Part shown: piece by piece, positions 1 through 6,493 of the stretch
Position numbering within the stretch: the stretch's first letter is position 1
How the letters are laid out: each line of letters starts with the position of its first letter
Assembly (NCBI GenBank): GCA_021784995.1
Contig: JAJYHA010000152.1
Location: 1-10,756 of the forward strand
Direction: 5' to 3'
DNA length: 10,756 bases
Source of the DNA: Myxococcales bacterium
Lineage (GTDB): Bacteria; Myxococcota; Myxococcia; Myxococcales; Anaeromyxobacteraceae
Made by a program: the position numbers and the translations under genes
The notes under the pieces: model-generated
Told to the model about the DNA's origin: nothing
Database searches by the model: none
What the model saw: only the letters and a program-made list of their open reading frames with translations

Positions 1-663
1 GAGGGCGGGCGCGGCGGGCGAGCCGGCCGCCGCGGGGAGCTTGCGGACCGGCCGCGCGGGGTTGCCTCCCGCCACCACTCCCGGCGGGATCTCGCCGGAG
101 ACCATGCTCCCCGGGAGGACGTGCGACCCCGCGCCGATGACGGTCCCCGGGAGCAGGGTCACGCGCGCTCCCACCACGACCCCGTCGCCCACCCATATGG
201 GCCGCGCATCACTGCCAGCGGCAGCCCGCGCGGCGGGATCGGGATCCTCGCTGTCGCTCAGCACGCAGTAGGGGCCGATGGTGACGCCGTCGCCCAGCTC
301 CACCAGCTTGCCGGCCACCAGCATCGCTCCGTGCTCGACCACCGTGCCCTCGCCGACGACGATCGAGCCGCCGGGCGCGGTGACCAGCTCGACCGCGCTG
401 AAGCGCGAGTCGATCACCGCGCGGTCGCGGATCTCCATCCGCCCCCGGTTCACCACCCGCGGCCTGCCGAGCGTGCGGACGCCGGCGCCCACGTGGGTGC
501 AACCCCAGAGCCGAAGGGGCGCCGTCACCTTCCCCATGAAGCGGCGGACTCGATCGACGGTGCGCGCGGCAGGCCGGGCCCCCGAGGTCTCCCCCGGCGC
601 CGCGTCCCTGTCGTCCGCCGGGCCGCGCCTCACGGCGTCGTCCCCATCGCCCTTGCCGCTCAT
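1..663 (-). CDS. Hexapeptide-repeat (left-handed beta-helix) acyltransferase, C-terminus cut by window edge
   Basis: The minus-strand frame is open from an ATG at 661-663 to the left edge, giving 221 residues without a stop. From about residue 57 the protein shows the short-period pattern of left-handed beta-helix acyltransferases (VGAGV, IVVGEGTVVEHGAML, LGDGVTIGPYCVL, IWVGDGVVVGARVTLLPGTVIG). It then has the family's closing signature, IPPGVVAGGNPARPVRKL, so little is probably missing. Such enzymes move acetyl or other acyl groups from acyl-CoA or acyl-ACP to sugars in the cytoplasm, as WcaF-like proteins do in polysaccharide loci. The first 40 or so residues are charged and low in complexity. 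A second ATG at 535-537 would omit most of them, but only the outer start has a plausible Shine-Dalgarno sequence (GAGG, 8 bases upstream). It lies 123 bases downstream of the sugar-phosphate transferase and probably shares its transcript. The acceptor sugar cannot be told. Confidence 0.85.
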   Translation of the reverse strand, partial: MSGKGDGDDAVRRGPADDRDAAPGETSGARPAARTVDRVRRFMGKVTAPLRLWGCTHVGAGVRTLGRPRVVNRGRMEIRDRAVIDSRFSAVELVTAPGGSIVVGEGTVVEHGAMLVAGKLVELGDGVTIGPYCVLSDSEDPDPAARAAAGSDARPIWVGDGVVVGARVTLLPGTVIGAGSHVLPGSMVSGEIPPGVVAGGNPARPVRKLPAAAGSPAAPAL

Positions 664-786
664 CCGGGAACCTCGGTCGGTCCCAGCTTACTACCAGCGC
701 CGACGCCGAGCACGACCACCCGGGCAGCGGAGACGACGTCCGGGGGCCCCGAGCCCGTGGGACATCGCCCCGCGCGAGGCTCGGCC
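664..786 (-). other. Short gap with a 7-bp inverted repeat behind the priming transferase
   Basis: This 123-base gap separates the priming sugar transferase from the acyltransferase. It holds an inverted repeat, CCGAGCC at 749-755 and GGCTCGG at 778-784, with a 22-base loop. The repeat starts two bases beyond the transferase stop. Next to it is a perfect GGGGCCCC palindrome at 743-750. No T-run follows on the minus strand, so it is not a convincing intrinsic terminator. It may be a weak pause or mRNA-stability hairpin, or chance in GC-rich DNA. Confidence 0.2.
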
Positions 787-2208
787 TCAGTGTGCGCCGC
801 GGCCGAAGAGCACGGCCGGGACCGTCCGGAGGACGATCCGGACGTCGCCCCAGAGCGACCAGTTGTCGATGTAGTGCAGGTCGAGCTCCATCCACTCGTC
901 GAAGTCGATGTCGCTGCGGCCGCTCACCTGCCAGACACAGGTGATGCCCGGCTTCACGCTGAGGCGGCGCCGCTGCCACGCCTCGTACCGCTCCACCTCG
1001 GACGGGATGGGTGGACGCGGGCCGACCACGCTCATGTCGCCGCACAGCACGTTCCAGAACTGGGGGAACTCGTCGAGCGAGGTCTTGCGCAGCCAGCGCC
1101 CCACGCGCGTGATGCGCGGATCGTTCCTCATCTTGAAGACCGGGCCGCCCACCTCGTTCTGGGTCCTGAGCTGCGCCAATCGCGCCTCGGCGTCCGCGCA
1201 CATGGTCCTGAACTTCCAGAGCGTGAAGTGCCTGCCGTTCACCCCCACCCGCCGCTGGCGGAAGAGGACCGGGCCGGGCGACTCGAGGCGGATGGCGGCC
1301 GCGATGAGGGCGAGCAGCGGCGCCGTCAGGAGGAGGACGGTCGTGCTCAGCGCGAGGTCGAAGAGGCGCTTCGCCCCGAGCGCGACCACGTCGGAGGGCA
1401 CCGGCGAGAAGGCGACGGCCGGGATGCCGTCGATGTCCTCGAAGGACATCCGGGAGATGCGGAGCACCGAGAAGTCCATGCAGAGCTTGACGGGGATGCC
1501 GCGCTCCTCGCCGACGCGCAGGACCTCCCGCGTCAGCTCGCCCTGCTCGGCCGGGAGCGCGACCACCAGCTCGTCCACCACCTCACGCTCCAGGATCCTG
1601 CCCAGGTCGCGGACCTGCCCGAGCACCGGGCCCGGCGCGGCCGCGTGCGACGCGGGGCTCTCGAGCAGGTAGCCCGCGAAGTCGTAGCCCCACTCCGGGT
1701 GTCCCAGGACGCCCTCGACCGCCTGCCGCGCCAGGAGGCCCGAGCCCGCCACCGCGAAGCGGCGCGTGTTGTAGCCGCGCCGGCGCAGCGCGTGCGCGAG
1801 CCCGCGGATGACGGCGCGGTTCACCACGAAGAGGGCCATCGCCGTGGCCGAGTAGAGGCCGACGAAGAGGCGCGACACCTCCTGCTTGTGGGAGAAGAAG
1901 GCGAGCGCCCCCAGCCCGAGGGCCACCACCGCCTGCGACCGCGCGATGCGCGCCAGCTCGAGCCACGTCGTCTGCCGGCGGTAGGCCACGTAGACGTCCG
2001 AGACGGTGGCCGCGCCGATCCAGAGCAGCATCGCGAGCGCCACCATCGGCCAGTAGTGATCGATCGGGTAGAGGCCCGAGAACGCCCTCCGCAGGACGCC
2101 GTCGCGGAGGAAGTAGGCGACGGGGAAGGCGACGGCCAGGACGGCGAGGTCCGAGAGCCGCAGCACGACGTCCACCGCGCGGGAGTTGCTCTTGAGCACG
2201 GGGCGCAT
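787..2208 (-). CDS. Undecaprenyl-phosphate sugar-1-phosphate transferase (priming enzyme, WbaP/CpsE/ExoE-like)
   Basis: This 473-residue integral membrane enzyme transfers a sugar-1-phosphate from a UDP-sugar to undecaprenyl phosphate, the first committed step of repeat-unit assembly at the inner membrane. The N-terminal third holds several hydrophobic segments (about 18-35, 53-70, 93-106, 114-130). A Rossmann-like CoA_binding_3 domain follows (about 149-250; FAVAGSGLLARQAVEG). The catalytic bacterial sugar transferase domain (PF02397) runs from about 280 to the end. It opens with KRLFD and a membrane helix, then ESPGPVLFRQRRVG (309-322), WKFRTM (331-336), the SLDEFPQ motif with catalytic-type D379/E380, GPRPP (396-400) and the usual GAH end. 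Length and domain order match full-length WbaP-type proteins. The start chosen is the ATG at 2206-2208, five bases after GGAGAGG and two bases after the upstream glycosyltransferase stop. A GTG at 2212-2214 overlaps that Shine-Dalgarno and is less likely. Whether glucose or galactose is transferred is not decidable. Confidence 0.95.
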   Translation of the reverse strand: MRPVLKSNSRAVDVVLRLSDLAVLAVAFPVAYFLRDGVLRRAFSGLYPIDHYWPMVALAMLLWIGAATVSDVYVAYRRQTTWLELARIARSQAVVALGLGALAFFSHKQEVSRLFVGLYSATAMALFVVNRAVIRGLAHALRRRGYNTRRFAVAGSGLLARQAVEGVLGHPEWGYDFAGYLLESPASHAAAPGPVLGQVRDLGRILEREVVDELVVALPAEQGELTREVLRVGEERGIPVKLCMDFSVLRISRMSFEDIDGIPAVAFSPVPSDVVALGAKRLFDLALSTTVLLLTAPLLALIAAAIRLESPGPVLFRQRRVGVNGRHFTLWKFRTMCADAEARLAQLRTQNEVGGPVFKMRNDPRITRVGRWLRKTSLDEFPQFWNVLCGDMSVVGPRPPIPSEVERYEAWQRRRLSVKPGITCVWQVSGRSDIDFDEWMELDLHYIDNWSLWGDVRIVLRTVPAVLFGRGAH

Positions 2209-2210
2209 GA

Positions 2211-3497
2211 TCACCTCTCCGGCCGCGGGATCTTCAGGGTGATGGCCGGGCCCCCGACCCGAACGGCCACGCGCTGCCCCACCGGCTGCGGCACGGGCTC
2301 CGGCGCGCGCGCCGGCAGCGGCTCACGCGCCGTGCGCACCCAGCCGCGCCGGTCGCGTCCGGAGAGCAGCGGCAGCGCGAGCTTCCATGCCACGTAGACG
2401 GGCGCGTGGAGCAGCGCGAGGAGGCCGCGCCACCCCAGGCCGGCGAGCTGGACTCCCCGGAGGACGTACGCCGCCAGGAGCGCCGCGCACGCGAGCCAGG
2501 CGTACGTCGCCGGCAGCACCGTCCCCGCCCAGAGCGAGAGCAGGACGGAGGCCGCGAGCCCCACCGCCACGCCGGTCGCCACCATCGCGAGCGGCGGCAC
2601 CAGGAGGTCGAGGGCGAGGTCGAGCAGGATCGGATCGCGGCGCCGGAGGGCGGCGGCGAGCAGCGCCCCGGCGTAGCGCCCGCGGAGATCCCGGCGCCCT
2701 CCCTCCCACCGGCGGCGCTGGGAGCGCGAGGCGCGCTCGGAGCTCACCATGTCGCCGAGGACGACGGCGTCGTCGGCGTAGTGGACGCGGTGGCCGGCGA
2801 GTCCCAGCCGGATCCCGTACTCGAGGTCCTCGACCACGGAGTAGGCGTCGTGCGGCACCTCACGGAGCACGGAGGTCGCGAAGCACATCCCGTTGCCGCG
2901 CAGGCCCGCCGACAGGCCGAAGCGCTCGCGCGCCAGCGAGCGGACCTTGTGGAAGAGGCAGAAGGCGACGGCCATCAGGCGCGTGCGCCACGAGGCGTCC
3001 GCGTTCCGGACCGTGTAGTGCCCCTGGATCGCCGTCGCGCCCGCGGCGAGGCGCGCCGCGAAGGCCTGCAGCAGGTTCGGCGATGCGTCCGTGTCGGCGT
3101 CGACGACCACGACCGCGTCGGCGAACCGGTCGGCCAGGGAGCGCCGGAAGGCGAGCGACAGGGCGTACCCCTTGCCGACGTGCGCGGGGTCGTCGCGCTC
3201 GAGGACCACGGCCCCGGCGCCACGGGCGCGCCGGGCGGTGGCGTCGCGGCAGTTGTCGGCGACCACCAGCACGCGGCACAGGTGCGCCGGGTAGTCCACG
3301 GCGAGCAGGTTCCCGACCGTCCTCGCGATGCCCGCCTCCTCGTCGTGCGCCGGGACGACGATGTCGAAGCGCAGCGTGGGGACGCCGGCCGCCCGCGCAG
3401 GTGCCCTGCGCGCGCAGAGCGCGAGCGCGCACAGGTAACCGGTCGTCATGAGCGCCGGCAGCGCCAGCACCGCCAGCAGCACGTCCAGGAGATACAT
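2211..3497 (-). CDS. Membrane-anchored family 2 glycosyltransferase (cellulose/poly-GlcNAc synthase-like architecture)
   Basis: This 428-residue processive-type GT2 enzyme probably adds a sugar from a nucleotide donor to the growing polysaccharide at the inner membrane. An N-terminal membrane helix (about 1-29) precedes the GT-A fold domain. Visible there are FDIVVPAHDEE (44-54), VVADNCRD (78-85), the metal-binding DAD (133-135), GLRGNGMCF (198-206), VEDLE with the base-type D224, and the QxxRW motif as QRRRW (260-264). Hydrophobic stretches at about 290-325, 328-347 and 355-378 return the chain to the membrane. The last 38 residues are rich in proline and arginine. The start chosen is the ATG at 3495-3497, with GGAGG five bases upstream. 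Open frame continues further upstream, but that part has no family similarity and lies in non-coding sequence. It is first in a probable operon with the priming transferase, two bases away. Donor and acceptor are unknown. Confidence 0.92.
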   Translation of the reverse strand: MYLLDVLLAVLALPALMTTGYLCALALCARRAPARAAGVPTLRFDIVVPAHDEEAGIARTVGNLLAVDYPAHLCRVLVVADNCRDATARRARGAGAVVLERDDPAHVGKGYALSLAFRRSLADRFADAVVVVDADTDASPNLLQAFAARLAAGATAIQGHYTVRNADASWRTRLMAVAFCLFHKVRSLARERFGLSAGLRGNGMCFATSVLREVPHDAYSVVEDLEYGIRLGLAGHRVHYADDAVVLGDMVSSERASRSQRRRWEGGRRDLRGRYAGALLAAALRRRDPILLDLALDLLVPPLAMVATGVAVGLAASVLLSLWAGTVLPATYAWLACAALLAAYVLRGVQLAGLGWRGLLALLHAPVYVAWKLALPLLSGRDRRGWVRTAREPLPARAPEPVPQPVGQRVAVRVGGPAITLKIPRPER

Positions 3498-3906
3498 GTC
3501 GTCCTCCGGTTCCGGACCTGCGCGGGGGTGCGTGGACGACGCCCGGTTCGCGCGAGGTGCGGAGACTGGTGGCGACCACCCTACTCGTCGATGCGATGGA
3601 TTGCTTGACGAGGCACAGGTCCGCTCGGGTGAGTCTCGGCGCATTGGCAATCGAGCGGGTGCCAACCGGGGGCACGGCGGCGCCCGATCCGGACTTGGAG
3701 CGCACACCGGAACATGAGTATTTTTACTACCTTGTGGGCGCGCACGGACATGGCGCCCACTCTCGCGCATCGCCGAGTGGCCAGGTCACACCGCCGTTTG
3801 CTCCACAGCGTGTACCGGAATCACGGGACGATTGAAGACACTCAGGCCGGTACGCAAGGCACGGTATTGACACGTGCACGTTACATCGGGGTGCCGGAGC
3901 GTCGCC
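3498..3906. promoter_or_regulatory. 409-base non-coding region, probable promoter of the leftward glycosyltransferase operon
   Basis: No convincing gene lies here. Open frames on both strands lack recognisable motifs and are continuations of frames antisense to neighbours. The stretch is visibly less GC-rich than the flanking genes (two 60-base lines count 63% G+C, against about 80% in a glycosyltransferase line). It includes an AT-rich patch at 3717-3729. Small symmetrical elements are present: GTGGGCGC/GCGCCCAC at 3734-3760, the palindrome ACGTGCACGT at 3872-3881, and ATTGGCAAT at 3643-3651. It lies between the SGNH gene stop and the GT2 start, both on the minus strand, so a leftward promoter is expected. 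I could not identify trustworthy -35/-10 or -24/-12 boxes, and no T-tailed terminator for the SGNH gene is visible. Confidence 0.4.
3734..3760. repeat. Perfect 8-bp inverted repeat with 11-base loop beside an AT-rich patch
   Basis: The arms are GTGGGCGC (3734-3741) and GCGCCCAC (3753-3760). The T-rich patch (TTTTT at 3721-3725) lies on the wrong side for a minus-strand transcript, which would read the hairpin and then AAGGTAGTAAAAA. The element is therefore not an intrinsic terminator for the SGNH gene. A protein-binding site near the leftward promoter, or chance, are the alternatives. Confidence 0.3.
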
Positions 3907-4728
3907 CTACGGCGTCGCGTGAGTGCGCGCCAGCACCGAGACGAGCGCAGCCGCGGCCCGCCTGGCCGCCATGGAGTTCAGGTGCGCTCCGTCACTCGTG
4001 TAGGCGGGGACGAGCGCCGGGACGGCGTGCCCCTGCCAGATCCCCGACTCGCGGTGGCCGTCGGGGGTCGTGGACTCCACCCGCGCGAGATCGAAGAGCG
4101 GCTCCCGGCCCGCGTAGGCGGCGCGCAGCAGGTCGCTGAACGCCTCGCGGCGGGCGTTCACCGTGGAGCTGGTGGCGCGTCCGAGGATGCGCTTCAGCAG
4201 ATCTTTCGGACCGTGCTCGGCCGTGGTCAGCGGGACCGTGACGTGGACGAACACGGTCCTCGGGTGCGCCGCCTTCAGGCGCGCCAGCGTGGCCTGGTAG
4301 CGGGCGAAGAGCGCCGCCACGTCCGTGTCCGGATCGAAGTCCACGAAGCAGAACTTCACCAGCGCGACGTCGGGGTCCGCGGGAGAGGCAGGCCCCATCG
4401 CGGCCTCGAAGCTCTCGAGCTTCTGCAGCGGATGCCCGTTCGACGGGACGAACATGTGGGCGACGGTCCCGGGATCGATGCCGGCGGCGGTCCGCCGCTC
4501 GACGATACGGAGCGGCACTCCCTCCTCGGCGGCGAGCGCCCGCAGCCCGTCCAGGACGTTCATGCCGACCGACTGGTGGCCGAAGAAGACCCGCCTCCCG
4601 GAGAGCGCGACGAGATCGGAGCGCACGTTCCCATCCTGCTCCGGCGTCCCCGCCGGGGAGGCGCCGGGAGTCGCCGCCAGCGTCACGGCCGACAGGACGA
4701 CCACCAGCGGGAACGCGCGAAGCTTCAT
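3907..4728 (-). CDS. Exported SGNH-hydrolase-like protein (GHQSVG variant)
   Basis: This 273-residue protein starts with a basic residue pair and a hydrophobic core, then small residues (about 1-27), which fits a Sec signal peptide cleaved near residue 23-27. The mature part resembles SGNH/GDSL hydrolases, but block I reads VFFGHQSVGMNVLDGL (47-62). The candidate nucleophile is S53, inside GHQSVG instead of the usual GDS. Block V is SDGAHLN (245-251), giving the D-x-x-H pair D246/H249. N97 within SNGHP could be the oxyanion-hole asparagine, and VFVHVTVPLT (159-168) looks like a core strand. Family members remove or transfer acyl groups on carbohydrates, so an extracytoplasmic polysaccharide O-acyl esterase or transferase is a reasonable inference but not shown. 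The ATG start has only a poorly spaced AGGA upstream, yet it gives a complete signal peptide. The gene is divergent from the GT-C gene, which suggests linked function. Confidence 0.75.
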   Translation of the reverse strand: MKLRAFPLVVVLSAVTLAATPGASPAGTPEQDGNVRSDLVALSGRRVFFGHQSVGMNVLDGLRALAAEEGVPLRIVERRTAAGIDPGTVAHMFVPSNGHPLQKLESFEAAMGPASPADPDVALVKFCFVDFDPDTDVAALFARYQATLARLKAAHPRTVFVHVTVPLTTAEHGPKDLLKRILGRATSSTVNARREAFSDLLRAAYAGREPLFDLARVESTTPDGHRESGIWQGHAVPALVPAYTSDGAHLNSMAARRAAAALVSVLARTHATP

Positions 4729-4747
4729 GTCCTGCGGATGATCGCAC

Positions 4748-4793
4748 GCGGAGGACGTTGTGGCCAGCGCACGAAGCCGCTACCGTCCTCCGC
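4748..4793. repeat. Perfect 10-bp inverted repeat, possible operator
   Basis: The arms are GCGGAGGACG (4748-4757) and CGTCCTCCGC (4784-4793), separated by 26 bases. The left arm begins 20 bases from the SGNH start codon. The 36-base centre-to-centre distance of the arms is a little over three helical turns, so a dimeric regulator could contact both on nearly one face. The loop is too long for a typical terminator hairpin and no T-run follows. Confidence 0.4.
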
Positions 4794-4824
4794 TGATGAG
4801 CAGGGTCCGCCGATACGTTGCCAC

Positions 4825-4855
4825 GCGCGCCGGCCCACGCCGCAGCGCGCCGGCC
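4825..4855. repeat. 11-bp direct repeat with 20-base period
   Basis: GCGCGCCGGCC occurs at 4825-4835 and again at 4845-4855, exactly 20 bases apart, which is close to two helical turns. Both copies lie 33-63 bases upstream of the plus-strand ATG. Such motifs can arise by chance in very GC-rich DNA, but the phase and the position in a divergent regulatory region make a tandem binding site possible. Confidence 0.3.
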
Positions 4856-4887
4856 GGTCCGGGTTCCAACCCCGGCCGAGCACGAGC

Positions 4888-6426
4888 ATGACCGGCCCGG
4901 CTCATTCCTCCCGCGTGGGTCGAACGACGCTGGGCACGGTGATCCTCGTCCTGGCGCTCACGCTCCTGCCGATCACCGTCGCCCGGCTGGCGCTAGCAGC
5001 GGTCCGGCAGGACGTCGATCCGCCCTCGGAGGTCTGGACGGCGCTCGCCTTCGACTGGGCCTCGGGCACGCCCTATCGTCCGCTCTGGTCCGATCAGGGC
5101 TACGGTGGGAGTCGGTACTTCCCGGGCCACGTCGTGCTGCAGGCCTGGGCGATGAGGGTCTTGCCTCCGGTCGCGAGCGGCTTCGCCGTCACCGGGCTAG
5201 CCCTGTCGCTCCTGCTGCTCGGGAGCTACGCGCTCCTCCGGCGTTCCGGGCTGGATCGGCTGGAGTGCGCTGGCGGCGCCTGCCTCGTGCTGCTGTCGCC
5301 CTCGATCCAGGAGGCGGCCGTCGCGACCCGGGGCGATCTCCTCTCCGCCGCAGTGGCCATCTGTGCGCTCGCCCTCGTGTGGGGTGGAGAGGATCGACCC
5401 CCCTCCGCCACGCAACTGCTCGGCGCAGCGTTCCTCTTCGCCTTCTCCTGGTTCACCAAGTTCACGAGCGTGGCGGCGCCCGCAGCGGGGTTCATCCTCC
5501 TGTGGATGTCGGGCCGCCGGCGAGCCGCACTGCTGCTGGCCGGCGCTGGCGCCGCCTTCGCGGCCCTGCTCGTCGTGAGCGTGCAGGTGCAAACCCACGG
5601 CCGCTTCCTCCAGGTCTTCTTCGCATCGGTGGTGGGACGCACCGGGCTCTCGGACGTCCTCAAGCTCCCCTATCACCTCCTGCTGAACGTTCGGTACCTC
5701 ACGGTGCTCACCATCCCCCCCACGCTCCTGGCGCTGGGCTGCTTCTTCGAGCCGGCGGCCCGGACGAGGTTCCGCCCGCTGCTCGCCTACGCGCTCGCGG
5801 CGGCGCTCGTCTGCCTCGGCGTGCACACGGGCTACGGCATCGAGTCGCACCACCTGATGGAGGTCGAGACCGCGTCGGCGCTGATGCTGGCGGCCCTGCT
5901 GGCCACCGGCGCGGTCGGACGACAGCTCGGCGCAGCGCTGCTGGCCTCCTGCCTCCTCCTGATCGGGACGCTCCTCCTGGCACCGGAGCTGGGACTTCTG
6001 CGCCACCGCGTCCACCCGACGCGCCGTGCGGAGTACGATCAGGTCTTGCCCGCCCTCCGGCAGGCGCGCGGGCCGGTCCTCTCGGCCTATCCCCTGGTGC
6101 CGATCCTGCTCGGGGAGCGCCCCTTCCTGCTCGATCAGTGGATGTTCGGCGTCGCCTCGGCTCACCGGCCCGGGATGGTCACCGACCTCCAGTCACGGCT
6201 GCGGGCGAGGTGCTTCGGGGCCGTCGTCTTGACGGGCTCGCCGGCGACGGCCGAGGGCCGTCTCGAGATCGATCGCTGGCTCGGGGCAGGGACGGCGGAC
6301 GTGGTCAACGCGAGCTACGTACCGGGCTGGTCGGGGCAGGACCTGTACGTGCTGCTCCCCCGGGAACGAGCCGTGACCACGCCTCCGCGAGGTGGTCCGC
6401 CACGATGCGGTGACCCAGCTTGGTGA
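4888..6426 (+). CDS. Polytopic GT-C-type membrane glycosyltransferase (PMT/ArnT-like fold)
   Basis: This 512-residue protein has about ten hydrophobic segments (roughly 14-36, 97-117, 128-138, 152-166, 178-190, 195-207, 212-234, 268-287, 296-314, 328-344, 347-366) followed by a soluble C-terminal domain. This is the layout of lipid-phosphate-sugar-dependent GT-C enzymes. The first periplasmic loop carries acidic residues (D42, D44, E48) where these enzymes keep their catalytic acid. SRYFPGHVVLQAW (75-87) and FTKFTSVAAP (189-198) resemble conserved PMT-like positions. An inferred role is adding a sugar to the polysaccharide or its lipid intermediate outside the membrane. The start is the ATG at 4888-4890. 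Its Shine-Dalgarno is poor, but the reading frame further upstream lies antisense to the SGNH gene. The natural end may be near YVLLPRE (487-493). The last 20 or so residues, Pro/Arg-rich, lie antisense to an SGNH remnant and look acquired. It is the only plus-strand gene here. Confidence 0.8.
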   Translation: MTGPAHSSRVGRTTLGTVILVLALTLLPITVARLALAAVRQDVDPPSEVWTALAFDWASGTPYRPLWSDQGYGGSRYFPGHVVLQAWAMRVLPPVASGFAVTGLALSLLLLGSYALLRRSGLDRLECAGGACLVLLSPSIQEAAVATRGDLLSAAVAICALALVWGGEDRPPSATQLLGAAFLFAFSWFTKFTSVAAPAAGFILLWMSGRRRAALLLAGAGAAFAALLVVSVQVQTHGRFLQVFFASVVGRTGLSDVLKLPYHLLLNVRYLTVLTIPPTLLALGCFFEPAARTRFRPLLAYALAAALVCLGVHTGYGIESHHLMEVETASALMLAALLATGAVGRQLGAALLASCLLLIGTLLLAPELGLLRHRVHPTRRAEYDQVLPALRQARGPVLSAYPLVPILLGERPFLLDQWMFGVASAHRPGMVTDLQSRLRARCFGAVVLTGSPATAEGRLEIDRWLGAGTADVVNASYVPGWSGQDLYVLLPRERAVTTPPRGGPPRCGDPAW

Positions 6427-6466
6427 AGTGCAGGTTCTTCCGCTGGTAGGGGCACTCGCGTGATGC
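6362..6466 (-). pseudogene. C-terminal remnant of a second SGNH hydrolase
   Basis: Read on the minus strand, this stretch encodes about 30 residues ending YQRKNLHFTKLGHRIVADHL plus AEAWSRL. That is a close match in pattern to the last block of SGNH/GDSL hydrolases (DxxHFTxxGHxxVAxxL). The catalytic His would be the codon at 6428-6430; the preceding Asp position is Lys. No upstream part of such a gene remains: the deacetylase stop lies only about 30 bases away. The stub overlaps the last 59 or so bases of the plus-strand GT-C gene in antisense. It differs from the tail of the intact SGNH gene at 3907-4728, so it is not a local duplicate of it. I interpret it as the scar of a gene loss or rearrangement. 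It could in principle be a chance antisense reading of a GC-rich gene end. Confidence 0.5.
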
Positions 6467-6493
6467 ATGCGCGGGAGGGATCGCCATCGCGCG

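Larger units (their letters stand above)
4729..4887. promoter_or_regulatory. Divergent intergenic region between the SGNH and GT-C genes
   Basis: These 159 bases must drive both divergent genes. The best plus-strand sigma-70-like candidate is TTGTGG (4758-4763), 17 bases, then TACCGT (4781-4786); each hexamer matches consensus at only three positions. A perfect 10-base inverted repeat brackets this candidate, its right arm overlapping the -10. An 11-base direct repeat lies between it and the plus-strand start. The layout suggests a shared operator, but no regulator gene is present in the window. Confidence 0.35.

Noticed and set aside
2209..2214. GTG start at 2212-2214 for the priming transferase, making a GTGA overlap like two other junctions
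   Set aside because: The GTG lies inside or right against the GGAGAGG ribosome-binding site. The ATG six bases later has proper spacing.
121..2397. Very long plus-strand open frame across the left three genes
   Set aside because: Its translation is Arg/Glu/His/Ala-rich low-complexity sequence with no family motif. It is antisense to three minus-strand genes with clear catalytic motifs, a common artefact of very GC-rich DNA.
3647..3666. Sigma-54-like site on the minus strand (GCAA ... GTGCCA on the plus strand)
   Set aside because: The two half-elements are eight bases apart instead of five, so the conserved GG and GC dinucleotides would not be in register.
3498..3770. N-terminal extension of the family 2 glycosyltransferase to 3770
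   Set aside because: The extra 91 residues are Arg/Pro/Ser-rich with no similarity to the family. The inner ATG at 3495-3497 has a well-spaced GGAGG and opens directly with the membrane helix.
3862..3876. Sigma-54-like or sigma-70-like site on the plus strand (GGCACGGTATTGACA)
   Set aside because: The -12 element lacks the essential GC, and TTGACA has no -10-like hexamer 16-18 bases downstream. The direction would also face into the 3' end of the SGNH gene.
4859..4875. tRNA T-arm-like hairpin (CCGGG TTCCAAC CCCGG), possible tRNA remnant or attachment site
   Set aside because: The 5-base stem fits, but loop position 57 is C instead of a purine. No matching acceptor, D-arm or anticodon arm is found upstream, and no second copy marks an element end.
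3874..4887. Extension of the GT-C gene 338 codons upstream
   Set aside because: The extra part is antisense to the SGNH gene, has no membrane or domain pattern, and would place the transmembrane protein behind a long Arg-rich leader. The ATG at 4888 directly precedes the first membrane segment.
5197..6165. 322-residue minus-strand open frame inside the GT-C gene
   Set aside because: It is Glu/Arg/Gln-rich with no recognisable motif and antisense to a protein with many clear membrane segments.
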